Shown: positions 45,962-58,000 of the stretch, piece by piece
How positions within the stretch are numbered: position 1 is the first letter of the stretch
Layout of the letters: every line of letters starts with the position of its first letter
Source of the DNA: Jacaranda mimosifolia
Lineage: Eukaryota; Streptophyta; Magnoliopsida; Lamiales; Bignoniaceae
DNA length: 64,000 nt
NCBI GenBank assembly: GCA_018894105.1
Contig: CM032121.1
Coordinates: 30,542,230-30,606,229 of the forward strand
Direction: 5' to 3'
The notes under the pieces: generated by a model
Seen by the model: the letters and a program-made list of their open reading frames with translations, nothing else
Database searches by the model: none
What the model was told of the DNA's origin: nothing
Program-made: the position numbers and the translations under genes

Positions 45962-46319
45962 TGAAATTGAATGTTCTTGACAAATTAAAGATTTCATTAT
46001 GAGATCCCGACTCCTCAAACACTAAGGTCATTAAACAATAACTGACCGGTCACAAAACCTACAAGGTACGATCACCCTAGATCACAGTCGACAAAATACT
46101 ATAATAAAGATAATAAAGCTGATAATAAAGGAATAACCGACCCAAACAAAGGAAAACATCAGCATTCCATTCAAATACCAAGATAGTACAAAAATATTTC
46201 AAAAACAAAAACCAAATTGTTCACCATCCATCAACAATTGCACGATTAAAAATGAAATTATTCAGAGAACACTAAAAAGATAGAAAAATAGATTAATGAT
46301 CACCTCTACCCGGCCCTTT

Positions 46320-48924
46320 CTTGTGGACCAGCAGTAGCTCTTGTTTTGGCCGTGATCTTATCCACGGTCTTGTCAAGATCATCCTCTTCAGTCGTGTTCA
46401 TAGTGACAACCAAAGGTGGCCCCTCGATCTCTTGATCCTGCCCCATTGCAAGAGTACCAATCGGGCAGGAAGGAGCAGCTTCATCCTCAAGAAATTCCCA
46501 TTCAATTGAGCAAGAAGACCCAGTGGATGGGAAAGACTAGCTTCATCCTTAATAAATTCCCATCCAACGAAAGGGAAGTATGCTGTATAGTGAACCTTCT
46601 TTTCCTTGATTTGATAGGCAAATAGGGTGGCGAAGTTGAACTCCTTCATCACCAATGGGATGCTGGGGGTGCGGAGTGGACTTGATCATATTAGGAGGAA
46701 CGTTTTTCGAGGTATCATCTGGATAGTATTCTAGGCACTTGTTCTTGTATACATCCAGTTGAACCTTGAACTCGTCCCGAAATTGATAGCCAAGGAACTT
46801 ATGTTATTTTATTGTCTTCTCGAAAACATCTTTGACATTATCTATGCTAAAAATGATGCTAGTATCAAGGAAAATAAAGGTCAACGTGAACTGGTATATC
46901 GTCTTTTTTCGAATATCAAGCAATATCTTAAAAAACTCAGCCTAAGTGTATTGGCGACAACTTTCATATCCCATTGCACACCCTGCCAGAGTAGCTTCTT
47001 TGACCTCCACCCTCACTTTCTTTAACAGCTCCTTGAGGTGACTTTTTTCAATTACAACCGCCACCAATTGTGCATCTTTCTCCTTGACTTGTTTTGTTAC
47101 TTCTCAATTAGGGATTCAAGCGTATCAACCTTAGTCTTTGAAAGGTTCGACTGCTCTTTTTCCAACTCTTCATACTTTTGTTGCTAGTTCACTTGATCGG
47201 CCAGCGACAAGTGAAATCGACAATTCAAATTATACCCCCGTTGCTCGACCTGCAAGAAAGTCATAATAAGGTTAACAATTTATAAATCCAAAAATGGCGG
47301 AGAATCGAATAGAAAGACCATCACCATGTTATCATCGTATGCAAATGCCTTCAAGGCCTCCATAGGTTGCGCATCCAGCATCCTTTTTTGGTCCTTCAAA
47401 AATACACTAGCTTTCAAAACATTCAGAGGGGTCACCCTTGTGGCCCCCGCATCCATCATCAAGGCGATGTTGGCGACCCCAATCGTTGACCTAAACAGAA
47501 GTTCAGGAAAGTCAAACAGATCAAACAACTCCTTATTCGGCAATAGTTGTAACTTATCAGACACCCGTATATCTTTGAAAGCAATAGCTTTCCCTTTCTC
47601 CGCGATAACTTTCTTTTTGGTAGGCGATTGGGCTGATCCCCCGACCTTAGTAGTTTCCTCTTTGGTTGCACTGTAGGACTTATGACATCGGGCGTGCTCT
47701 GTCGAGCGGGCAGGGGAGTCGGGAGGGGAGCATACTAGGACTTGGCAGCCAGAGATGCGGCTTTTCAATGGGCATTAGCAACCTCTTGCCTCTCTTGTGG
47801 CCTTTGTGGCCTCACTATAGCAAGTTAGTGTGCCTAGTTCATTATTGACAGATTTGCAAAAAATTAGCACAAAAAGATCAATTAGAAACAAAAGCAAAAA
47901 TAACATCAATAGCGAAACAAAATTGACTCTACCTAAATGCACATGTGGCGACACCCTTAGTTGAGCAGTTAACAAACTTGCCAACACCAAATTCATTTTC
48001 TTAATAAACCTAGCTGCCTTTATCTCCCCAAATTCAACTAGGTCTTAGATGAATATGTTGTGCAACTCATTTTCATTGCTCGGCATTTCTACCTAACCCC
48101 TCAACCAACCCTGTGGATATTGAAGCCCCCCTGCCCGGAGCTCGGACAAAGAATAATCTTTTCTTCCACCCTTAACCATGGGAAGAAGAGGGAGTGACAA
48201 TAATTGTTCGATAAGGTCGGGCGGTAAGATAATAAAATGCTAATTCCTTAAAACTTCCTGACTTTTGAGATATTGAAAAATGAAAAAGATTACTAAAGTT
48301 GACAAAAGATGGAGGCTAATTATGAATCATCATTAAAACAACAAAACTATACCCGATCGAGAAATAGTTCGGCAAAAGTTGGGTAATGCAAACCTAGAGA
48401 CCCGTAAGTAGGCTAACTATGGGCGATGCCATCGAAAACCTAAGCCCATACTTAAAGCACCATTGAACACAGTTGTACATCCCTCTGTGGGATTGCTCAT
48501 CCTATCTCTCGCCCTCGGCTTGATTAACTCAAACTCTACAGGAATATAAAACTTACGCCTAATCGACTTTAGATCATTTCGGGTAATCTCTGACACGATG
48601 TTGCTATAGTGGGTAGTCATACACAATCTCCCCCTCGACACTGGAGGTTGACTAGCTTCCCCAGATGGACCTGCCTCATCCACTTCAAGCCTAGCTTGCC
48701 CAGAAAAACTCGCAACGGCAACTTTAGGCCTAAATGGGTTAAACCACTCCTGAACCTCAAACTCTTCTTCACCTCTACCCTACCCGCTTGAACTACCAGA
48801 CTCACTAGAGCTATTTTCAAAAGAACTATCAGAAGATGAATTACTCATATCGGTCAAACTCTAGATGATAGGGTGCCTCAGAATCGATCGACTTGTCTCT
48901 TTCTTCCTTGAAAACCTTAGCCAT
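46320..48924 (-). pseudogene. Antisense ORF of Gypsy element 2 (putative gypsy-type domain)
   Basis: It is homologous to the antisense ORF of element 1 and in the same place. It begins MAKVFKEERDKSIDSEAP near 48924, then (48417-48683) RKFYIPVEFELIKPRARDRM and GCTTVFNGALSMGLGF, parallel to FKLIVPGPDDRMH...EDALRCGLRF in element 1. Basic and charged pieces follow (KKKVIAEKGKAIAFKDIRVS, 47280-47768) down to about 46320. Broken by stops. Confidence 0.7.
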
Positions 48925-49376
48925 ACTATAGATAAATGTTGACAAAACGAATATGCGGAAGCAAAGAGAGAAAGAAAAGAACTCACAAAAAAGAATAACA
49001 GAAAACCCAATGGAAGATGGTTGGAAAATAACCATAGCAACCCTGAAAGTAGATAACACTCGAACAAAATCACAAAGGTCGACCTCATAGTAATGCGGTA
49101 AAAGTGGTAAATAGGTAGCCCAAAAGACTATTTATAGGCTGCTAACTGTCAAGTCAACTGGTTAAAATGATTAGATATCGGCTACTTATTACATAACCAC
49201 TGGTCAACATTTTTAACTGCTTGAGGTAACCGCCCAAAATCGCCAAGTAATTGTTGCCATCAAAGCCTTGGTTGAAGTTCAAATTTCCTGGTCAAGCTAA
49301 CAACCGAGACAAATCAACTACTCCTCACTCTAACCTTTTGCAAGCTCGATTGAAATCGAGGAATGGAGAGAACTCA

Positions 49377-50065
49377 TAATATGGGTAATGTAGAAGAGCC
49401 TAATACTCTTGGCCCACATGCCTAATATCTAAGATAAAGCCTAAGCCTCTGCATGGGCCCAAGCAAAGCGATGTTGAAGTTGTCGACCCCAGGCAGAGTT
49501 AGTCGGCCATTGAGGTCATCATCCCCAAGCAAGGCTAGTCGACCATGGGATGTCCTCCTGTCCCATGGTCTCCACGACCAGAATTTCCCTTGACCAACTA
49601 GTGGAGCAAGACCAAATCATCTCTAGAACACAGCTGCATTAATTGTAGCGTCTGTCACCAATCACTTCTATATTTAATGTTGTCAAACTATTATCCTATC
49701 CGCATTTATGGCTCCATCAACTGGTCACCTCTGCATTAATTATAGCAACGATGAGAAAGAAGTTTCACTAGGTAGTAGGGAGAAAATGGTCATTGTGACC
49801 TAACCGTCTTCCTCAGATAATGAACACTATAAATACCCTCATTTCAAACTAAAAGGTATGGCTTTCACTCCTTTCTAAGCCCTCACGCTACTCATTTGCC
49901 TTTTGGTCAAATTATAACTGACTTAGGCATCAGAGGGCCATAGCCAAGGGCATTCTCGTCTAGCCTGACGTTTGTTCAATGGTTGTAGGATTCAACACAT
50001 CTTTCATCTTTCTGGTTGAACGGTACCGCTAGCTCGCCAGACTCACCTCACGAGAAATATCTTCA
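49377..50065 (+). repeat. 3' LTR of Gypsy element 2
   Basis: It starts TAATATGGGTAATGTAGAAG after a purine-rich tract (GAGGAATGGAGAGAAC), has a TATA box CTATAAATACCCTC near 49827 and ends GAGAAATATCTTCA. At 689 bp it is twice the recognisable length of the left copy. Confidence 0.85.
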
Positions 50066-50790
50066 TTAATATGAATAAAATATTTACATATATTAGAAAA
50101 ATATCTAATTAATTTATGATGAAAACGAAACAAAAACAATATAACGATGTGCTATAAAAAGATTAAAAACTTTCTATGAAATGAACTTTAAATTAATAGA
50201 AAAAAGAAACATCATTATATTATGCTACAATTAAATGAATTGGAATAATATAGAATTATAGTACGAATAATTTGGTAATAAGATGTAAAAAGAATAATCA
50301 CAGAATAACAAAATTTACATATAAAATAAATAAAATATTTATTTGTTATCTTGTGATAAACTAAATTTATATGATAGAATTGTGTGATAAGAGTACTTGA
50401 TATAGAACTTATAAAATATTTTTTAAATTAAAAAATTATTTGATGAGATAAAAATATAATTATTAATATTTTTGGAATCATCCCATGAGATAAAAAATAT
50501 GCATTGCAATTTTGAATAAACACAATGTGGTATTGTAGTTATAACAGATAAGTTGATTGTACAAAAATAAAATTAAAAAAAATAAAGAACCAATGTGAAT
50601 TGTTTAATTTAATTAAAAAATTCAAAATTCTAAAAATTCGACATTCGGCCAAAATTGCGCAATTAGATTGATACAAAACTGCGCTATATATAATAGTATA
50701 GATAAGCAAATTTATTGGTTTTTTTTCTCAAGATGATGGTGGGGAATTTTACACTATCCATTTATATATATTGGCTTTGCTAAGACCATG
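50066..50790. other. AT-rich intergenic DNA, no gene seen
   Basis: AT-rich sequence between Gypsy element 2 and the hAT relic, with no ORF of recognisable content. Confidence 0.55.
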
Positions 50791-50949
50791 CCTATTTACA
50801 GACACGGATCCATAAATAAGAGTATAGAAGAGCAAAAGTTATAAAAACATGAAAGTCCAAATACAAATTTTATAATTTATAATTTGAAATACATGATTTT
50901 CATCGAAGTTGAGTATAACGATTTTTTATATCATAAGTTTCATCAATAA

Positions 50950-51093
50950 TCAAATCAATAGACTTTTATTAATATCTTTTTTAATATAAATAATTAAACA
51001 ATCAGCTAAAAAATCATCTTCCATTTTATTTTTTAGTCTCTCTTTAACAATATTTATAATGGAGAAAGTTTTCTCACTTGCAACTATTGAAAG
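50950..51093 (-). pseudogene. C-terminal end of hAT transposase (dimerisation region)
   Basis: The frame reads LSIVASEKTFSIINIVKERL, then KNKMEDDFLADCLIIYIKKD and INKSLLI before TGA. This follows the hAT C-terminal pattern of ERxFSxMxIIKxxLRNxMxD..xxDCL...IEKDI, with Glu and Phe of the core kept. Nothing of the catalytic region remains in the window. Confidence 0.75.
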
Positions 51094-51639
51094 GCAAAAA
51101 AATTCACAAATTTTTTTTCTAAAATATTCACTTACTCTTATCCCTTTGTTTCAATCTTGTTGAAATAAAAAAGATACATTTTACTTGTTTTGCAAGTTTC
51201 TCAATTTTTTTTTTTTTTACTAAACCCTTGTAACATTTTTTCACGCAACTAAATGAAGTACCCTGACAAACCTAGCCTAATTGTTGTTGTTTGATTACTT
51301 GATTGTGGATATGGACTTAAAATTTTATTTTGAGTTTTAAAATATTAAAATAGGTAAAGATTAAATTAATTAATTTTTATTTTTATAATTAATTAAAAAT
51401 CAATCAATTTAATTCAATATATCTAAATAATCAATTTTTTATTTAAGATCCAATAAGAAAAGTTAAATCTTTTAAAAACTATGAATTGTAATAAAAAATT
51501 AATCATTTTAAATTAATATTAAATAATCTATTCTTTTAAAACATAAATTATTTAAATTAATTATCATAATTATATATATATATACACGTATATATACACT
51601 AAGATATATATTAAAGTTGGGGGGACAATGCTCTTGCTT

Positions 51640-51666
51640 CCCCCCCCCCCCCCCCCCCCCCCCCCC
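51640..51666. repeat. Poly-C tract, 27 C
   Basis: An uninterrupted run of C lies just inside the right end of the hAT relic. The length may be inexact because homopolymers are hard to sequence. Confidence 0.8.
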
Positions 51667-51734
51667 GCCACCCCCACGCCCCTAAATCCGTCCTTGCCTA
51701 TTTAGCTATGAGCAAACTTTGCAAATCCCCCCCT

Positions 51735-51945
51735 GTCCCTTTAATTGACGTAGACCCCAGTCATTTAATAATAATAAAATAAGAATGAGATGTTACATTG
51801 GGAATGGTCGGGATAGCTCAATTGATAGAGTAGAGGACTAAAAATCATCGTGTTATCAGTTCAAATCTGATTCCTGGCACATGATTAATTTGTAGGAGGT
51901 CTTTCTTTTGTAAATTAATTGATATGAAGCGAGATACATATACAT
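51735..51945 (+). other. Nuclear plastid DNA insertion (trnL-trnF spacer, trnF, downstream spacer)
   Basis: CCTTTAATTGACGTAGACCC, AGTCATTTAATA..., GGGAATGGTCGGGATAGCTC and, after the tRNA, CATGATTAATTTGTA follow in the order of the chloroplast trnL-trnF spacer, trnF and the start of the trnF-ndhJ spacer, as I recall them. Differences are mainly C-to-T and G-to-A. The edges are approximate. Confidence 0.82.
51807..51879 (+). pseudogene. trnF: Plastid-derived tRNA-Phe pseudogene (trnF)
   Basis: The 73-nt cloverleaf GTCGGGATAGCTCAATTGAT... to ...TTCCTGGCA matches chloroplast tRNA-Phe(GAA), with about eight transitions. The anticodon position reads AAA instead of GAA (GACTAAAAATC versus GACTGAAAATC), and changes such as AGAGTAGAGG for AGAGCAGAGG weaken stems. 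It is not expected to work as a tRNA. Confidence 0.85.
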
Positions 51946-53740
51946 ATTGATTTCGAAAGTACACTGCATAGGGCGCAGTGTTATGCCCGTGAGCTATATG
52001 CATCATAGAAATTTATTTATTATTTTATAGACAACAAATATTTTTATTTTTAAAATTGTGTTTAATTTAAATTATAGATGGAGATGCACCTACATACAAA
52101 TGGTGATATTGGCATTATTTCTTCAAAATTTCATTTTCTTCGAAAATTTTAAAAATGAAATCGGTCGTTAGCAAGAATAACTGCTTCCTTTTTTAGGTTA
52201 TTATGGCTATGGTTAATTTGCAGTGCAGCACGCGCAAGTACGCCATGCATTGCTTAAACGTATTGCTACTTTTCTTTGATAATTAAACGCATTGCTACTT
52301 ATTACATTGATCTTCAACCTCTTTGCTGGATCAATACAAAAACTTCCAAATGACAAGCAAAACTCTCCAATGCATCATTTAATTGCAATAACTTAATTTC
52401 ACATAATCTTAGTCCAATCACTCACAATTAAACAAGTACAAATTTATAGCAAACTCAAACTACAGACAAATACCATATTATTATGCCATGGTTGTGCAAA
52501 TGCAAATCTCCTTTTAGATCAATTACCAATATGCACAAGTTACCTAGACAAAATAAGTTAAAGACTTCCAGCCATTTTACATATAATTTGCCACATCTAA
52601 GTATTGGACGCATTAGGTTTATGTTCCATGATATGACATAAGATGGAAACGAAAAGAGAGGAGAAAAATTCCTAAAAGGAGAACCAAATATAATAGCCAC
52701 AAAAGCCAAACATGGTGTCCGTTAAGTCTTCTAATATCTGTACTATCCAACTTTATAATAATATTTGAGATATGGTCAACACTCATCAAAACTTAATATG
52801 CTGCAGAACCAACTCTGTACCACTCAGCAAATCAACTTAATCCCAAAACTAAACACAGCATCCCAAATTTTCTGAATTAGTTGGTACATTCTTTTCTTTT
52901 TAATCCAAAAGTCAAATTTTTGCAAATCCTGCACAACATCATCTTTCTATATCTAGTTGCACATATCACTGTACAGTAGCTTAATTCGGGAATCCAGTAT
53001 TGCGTACAAATGTTTCAGCAGTATGGAACTCAAAAATTTTGAACCAAAATATAAGCTGCCCTATTCGCACCATACCAAAACTCAGCTCTAATTCTAAAAT
53101 ACAAGAGGTGTTAACTAGCTCCATCATGCATATAATTCCTCAAAATCTATCAAACGGTACAAACTGTCAATAGCCTGTCCCATAGAAGACCCAAGAGAGA
53201 ACCCAAGTAAGAAGCAACAAAAACAATAAGAAAGAAGGAAAAGCAGGTAAATCCACATAATAAGCGACACGTAATAGTAGTAGTAGTAGTAGTAGTACTT
53301 TACTTATTTCAAAGAAATTTGAGGTATTAATTCGAAAGTTAACATGGCAGCCAAATTTATCTCAACATGCTAAAAGCTAGAGAAGCAATTGTAAAGGCCA
53401 TTTATGAACTAAAATTAGTCTGCACCAATAAAAATCGAAAGAACCATCCAAACTTCTAATTACAGCTCGAATCAGTTCAAGAAATAGCGAGGAGAACTCT
53501 GCAATTAATTCATGCGTCCAATTCGAATAGTTCTGTAGATTGAATCCTTGACCAATTGACTAACTATTAAATTATAGCTAAATACAAATCCACAAAACCA
53601 CAACTACAGAATCATATATACCAAGATGTTTGTGGAGTTTCAATATCCATCAAGACTCATCTTTTCTAAAATATGTTCCCAAGTTGAAAAAACTAATCTA
53701 AACACAGGAAAATCAATTGTTTTCCTAGATCTAGATCAAG
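51946..53740. other. Intergenic DNA, no gene seen
   Basis: About 1.8 kb without a supportable gene. A GCGCAGTGTTATGCCCGTGA segment near 51972 resembles one near 60865. The minus-strand ORF at 52455-52709 has no recognisable content. Confidence 0.5.
53274..53297. repeat. (TAG)n microsatellite, about 8 units
   Basis: A perfect trinucleotide run of TAG/AGT. Confidence 0.9.
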
Positions 53741-53769
53741 ATGTCATAAATTTATAGTCCACCATAATA

Positions 53770-54258
53770 ATTTAATGTCACTACTTACACAGTAGAATTT
53801 AAGAGACTCAAGTATCGAGTAAAAATATGAATCCCCATCTTTCATATCCATGTGCGTCATGGAGCATCCACGTAAACCCCACAAATCTCTGATACATTTC
53901 AAAATATCAGCTCTATTCTCTGATTGTTGCTTGCCTCCTGACTCCGCAACTCCACCATCCTCAGACAAATCGCAGCAAAAGAATTAACCCCATTTATAAA
54001 AATATCCAATTAGTCTTCAGTTGCAGCACAACTTTATCCAACTTTATCCTTTTACTAACACTTATATCAGCTGTTTCAGCCTTCCTTTTTGTAGTAGATT
54101 CAAGACTCTTGAAGTGGCTATTTAGAGGAGAAAGTAAAGATAACAAAACTTGGGCAACATGAGGCGACATTTGGACTCCATTCTGAATCTATGAAAATAA
54201 CAAGAGGATTGTCCGGTCCGGCATCAATAATTTGCAGAGACTCATCATGTTCTAAATA
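53770..54258 (-). pseudogene. Exon-like remnant of an unidentified gene, cut by the Copia insertion
   Basis: On the minus strand an acceptor-like TTATTTTCATAG near 54195 is followed by an open, protein-like stretch: GVQMSPHVAQVLLSLLSPLN, SHFKSLESTTKRKAETADIS and KRIKLDKVVLQLKTNWI. After a frame change comes NGVNSFAAICLRMVELRSQE, and after another EMYQRFVGFTWMLHDAHGYE and RWGFIFLL. The three pieces read as one protein with two frameshifts and a stop. I do not recognise the family. The Copia element sits immediately at its 5' side (54259). A 60-codon minus-strand stretch at 60038-60200 (SYDGKPAIGIDNEIQEVL) on the far side of Copia could be another exon. Confidence 0.45.
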
Positions 54259-54914
54259 TGTTGAAATCCAGGAGGATCTATTGCGGAAACAATGAAATAA
54301 TAGTAAAGTAATTCGATGTAAAGTGACAACAAGATTTAACGTGATTCGGCGATGTGTCTAATCCACCCAACAAAAAAAAAAAAAGAATTTTATTGATCTA
54401 AAATCAAAGTGCAAGTACAAATTTAAATCCCACAAATATCATGAAAACATCTAACACCCTTATTCTAAACTCCGTCTTGAGAGAATTACTCAAAAGCAGT
54501 AAAGAAGCCATTGTGTTATGTTAGTGATACTTTCTTAGAAGAAAAAACACTAAATTTATACCCGAAAACGAAGCCCAAGGTCCGTGGGCCTGCGTCACAC
54601 ACTGGGGCGCACAAAACTTGCGCCCCAGCGCACCTTTCTTGTACTAGGGCAGAAACTTTGCGCTGGGCCGCAAAAAACTTGCGCCCTGTCGTAAAGTTAC
54701 TGTTAATTGCGCGCCGGGGCGCACGACGCGTCTTTTCATGCCTTTTTCGCCCATGTACATGCCTTGGCGCACCTTACCTCGTGCCCTGGCGCGCAGTGTC
54801 TTTCCAACATGCGCTAGGGTGTGTTCTCGAGCCTATTTTGACCATTTTACTCCGTTTCGCTCTATTTCTTCCATTCCTTGTCAATTTTACTCAAATTTCA
54901 AGGCAAAATCAACA
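54259..54914 (-). repeat. 3' LTR of the Copia element
   Basis: 656 bp. It has a GC-rich segment of repeated GGGGCGCAC / TTGCGCCCC motifs (54600-54810) that is about 80 bp longer than in the other LTR. Confidence 0.9.
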
Positions 54915-55027
54915 ATTCTCCACCTTGACTTGAAATTCCCATTCATCTTCTTTGTCCCTCCCCCCAATAGGGCCTCTTATCTGAGTCTGCAAACATTAAT
55001 CAAATCCAAGCAATGCTCGAATTTAAT

Positions 55028-58000
55028 TCATAGAATAACCTTAGTCAACATGTCTGCCGGATTATCCTTTGTCCCAACTTTGTCAACCAACATGACTCCT
55101 TGAGACACCATATCCCGAACAAAGTGATACCTCACATCTATGTGCTTTGTTCTCTCATGAAACACTTGATTCTTTGACAAGTGTATGGCACTCTGATTGT
55201 CACAAAATACCTTAGTGATATCAGAAGTCATACTCACATCATCGATCAGCCCCTTTAGCCAAATGCCTTCCTTAACACCTTCGGCAAAGCCATGTACTCA
55301 GCTTTTGTTGTGGACAATGCAACTGATGACTACAAAGTTGCCTTTCAGCTAACCGTACAACTTGATACACAAAACACATAGCCCGTCATGGACCTTCTGC
55401 TGTCCAAATCTTCTACATAATCTGCATCCACATAGCCAATAATTCTTGTAGTAGAATTCGATTGACTATACCTCAAACATCTGTCTGCAGAGCCTCTCAG
55501 ATACCTCATGATCCATTTCACAGCTTGCCAATGAGTCTTTCTTGGCTTGTGCATATACCTGCTCACAACACTGACTGCATGTGAAATGTCTGACCTAGTG
55601 CACACTATGTCGTACATCAAGCTACCCACTGCACTAGCATATGGCACATTTGACATGTGCTCCACCTCCTCCTCAGTACTCGGTGATAGATCTGATGAGA
55701 AGTGGCATACTAACTGGCTTGGACTTGTCCATCCCAAATCGCTCAAGTACTTTCTCAATGTAATGCTGTTGAGACAAGTACAACAGTCCTGCGTGTCTGT
55801 CCTGGATGATCTCCATGCCCAGAATCTTCTTTGCACTACCCAAATTCTTCATCTCAAATTCTTCACTTAACTAAGCTTTTGATTGGTTGATCTCAGATAT
55901 GTTTCTAGAGGCAATCAACATACAATCAACGTACAACATCAAATATACGAGAAGGCTATCACTACAAATTTCGTAATATACACAACAATCAAATTTGCTT
56001 CTAGTATATCCTATCTTGGTAATAAAAGCATCAAACCTTTTATACCACTGCCTGGGAGATTGCTTTAGGTCATATAATGACCTCTTCAAAAGACATGTTT
56101 GATTTTGTTTCCCGGGAACAACGAATCCTTCTGGTTGACTCATGTAGATTTGTTCCTCCAACTCACTATGCAAAAATGATGTTTTCACATCCATATGCTC
56201 CAGTTCCATATCAAACAGAGCAACCATGGCAAGTAAAATATGAATGGAAGTATGTTTTACAACTGGGGAGAATACTTCGTGAAAGTTAACTCCCTCTCTC
56301 TGAGTAAAAGTACCCTAAGCAACCAATCGCGCCTTGTATCTAGCATCTTCAACACCGGGAATCCCTTCCTTCTTTTTGTAGATCCATTTGCAACCTACAA
56401 TCTTCTGCCCTTTGGGTATATCAATCAACTCCCATGTGTTATTCTTGTGTAGAGACTCCATCTCTTCATTCATAGCTGCAACCCATTTATCAGAATCTGG
56501 CCTGGAAATTGCCTCTTTATATGAGACTGGATCATCTCCTACAAACTCCTTAGCTGAACTCAAAGTATAAGTTAGCAGATCTGAGTAAGCATACCGCTGT
56601 GGTGGTTTGATTTGCCTCCTCTCCCTATTGCGAGCCAAGCAATAATTTTGTAGTGGTTCATTTTCCTGCTGTTGATTAAGTGGTAATGTGCTCTCACCAG
56701 CTTCATCTACCACATTATGTTTCCCATTTGAAACTTGTGGAGGATCAATATGAATTTCCACCTTCTCCTTAATGCCCTGTTGACTGGTCTCTGGCTGTTC
56801 CACCTTCTTCATCATTGCAAACTCATCGAATGTCACGTCCTTGCTAATAATCATCTTGGAGCCCTTGTCATCATTACACCACAAACGATAACCTTTGACT
56901 CCATTTGCATAACCTAGAAATATGCACTTCCTAGCCCTTGGCTTAAGCTTCCCATCCCGGACAGGAGCATAGGTTGGACACCCAAATACTTTCAAATTTG
57001 AGTAATCAACAGGAGACCCGGACCAAACTTCTATTGGTGTCTTGCAGTCCAAAGCAGTTGATGGTGACGTATTCACCAAATAAAAAGCAGTGTTAATTGC
57101 TTTTGCCCAAAAATCCTTGGACAATCCAGCGTTAAAGAGCATGCATCTAGCTCTTTCCAAGATAGTCCTGTTCATCCATTCTGCAACTCCATTATGCTGT
57201 GGTGTATGTACAACTGTGCAATGCCTCATAATTCCTTCCTTGTCGCAGAATTCCTAAAATTCCTTGTTGCAGAACTCCAATCCGTTGTCAGTCCTCAAGC
57301 GCTTGATCTCTTTACCTGTCTGCTTCTCAATTAAGGTCTTCCATTGCTTGAAGTTGACAAACACCTCATCCTTATGCTTCAGCATATACACCCATACTCT
57401 CTGTGAGAAATCATCTATGAATGTCAGCATGTACCTAGCACTTCCCTTTGAAGGAACCTGAGAAGGTCCCCAAAGATCTGAGTGAATGTAATCCAAGGTG
57501 CCTTTGGTCCTGTGAACTGCAGTGTCGAATTTCACCCTGTGTTGCTTGCCCAGCACACATTGCTCGCAGAAATCTAGTTCTCCAGTTTTCTCTCCGTAAA
57601 GCAAACCTCATTTGCTCAGTTCTGACATCCCCCTCTCACTCATATGTCCAAGCCGCATATGCCATAGTCTCGTATTATCATTGACTGATGAAGAAAATGT
57701 TGTAGTACCAGAAATTGTGTTTCCCTACAATATGTAAAGGCCGTTCTGCTTTTCTTTCTTCATGATAAGCAATGCGCCTTTGGAAACTCGCATAACTCCA
57801 TCATGAGCTCTGTACTCACAACCATTCTTGTCCAGAGTACCCAGCGATATTAGATTTTTCTTCAGATCTGGAACATGACGCACATCTGTTAAGGTCCTTA
57901 CTATCCCATCATGTATTCTGATACAAACTGAGCCAATTCCTACAACCCTACAAGAAGCATCGTTTCCCATAAGCACTTTACCACCATCGTATTTATGGTA

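Larger units (their letters stand above)
39936..50065 (+). mobile_element. Ty3/Gypsy retrotransposon, Tat type, decayed, shortened 5' LTR (element 2)
   Basis: It has the same gene order and protein families as element 1 but clearly different sequence, and its LTRs are a different family apart from the first dozen bases (TAATATGGG). The left LTR matches the right one over only its last ~325 bp. No target duplication was found because the left end is missing or unrecognisable. All coding domains contain stops and frameshifts. Confidence 0.88.
50799..51696 (-). mobile_element. hAT transposon relic, 898 bp, with 8-bp target duplication
   Basis: CCTATTTA occurs at 50791-50798 and 51697-51704, the 8-bp duplication expected of hAT elements. 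The termini read CAGACACGGATCCATAAAT (left) and, inverted, CAAGGACGGATTTAGGGGCG (right), imperfect inverted repeats of the plant hAT style. The interior keeps only the end of a transposase, a long AT-rich stretch and a poly-C tract. Confidence 0.75.

Noticed and set aside
50680..50705. Possible Helitron 5' end on the minus strand (TCTATACTATTATATATAG)
   Set aside because: No matching 3' hairpin and CTRR end, and no Helitron coding sequence seen.
51967..52000. GGGCGCAGTGTTATGCCCGTG and a similar segment near 60850 as ends of one transposon
   Set aside because: Similarity is short, and no terminal repeats or target duplications were found.
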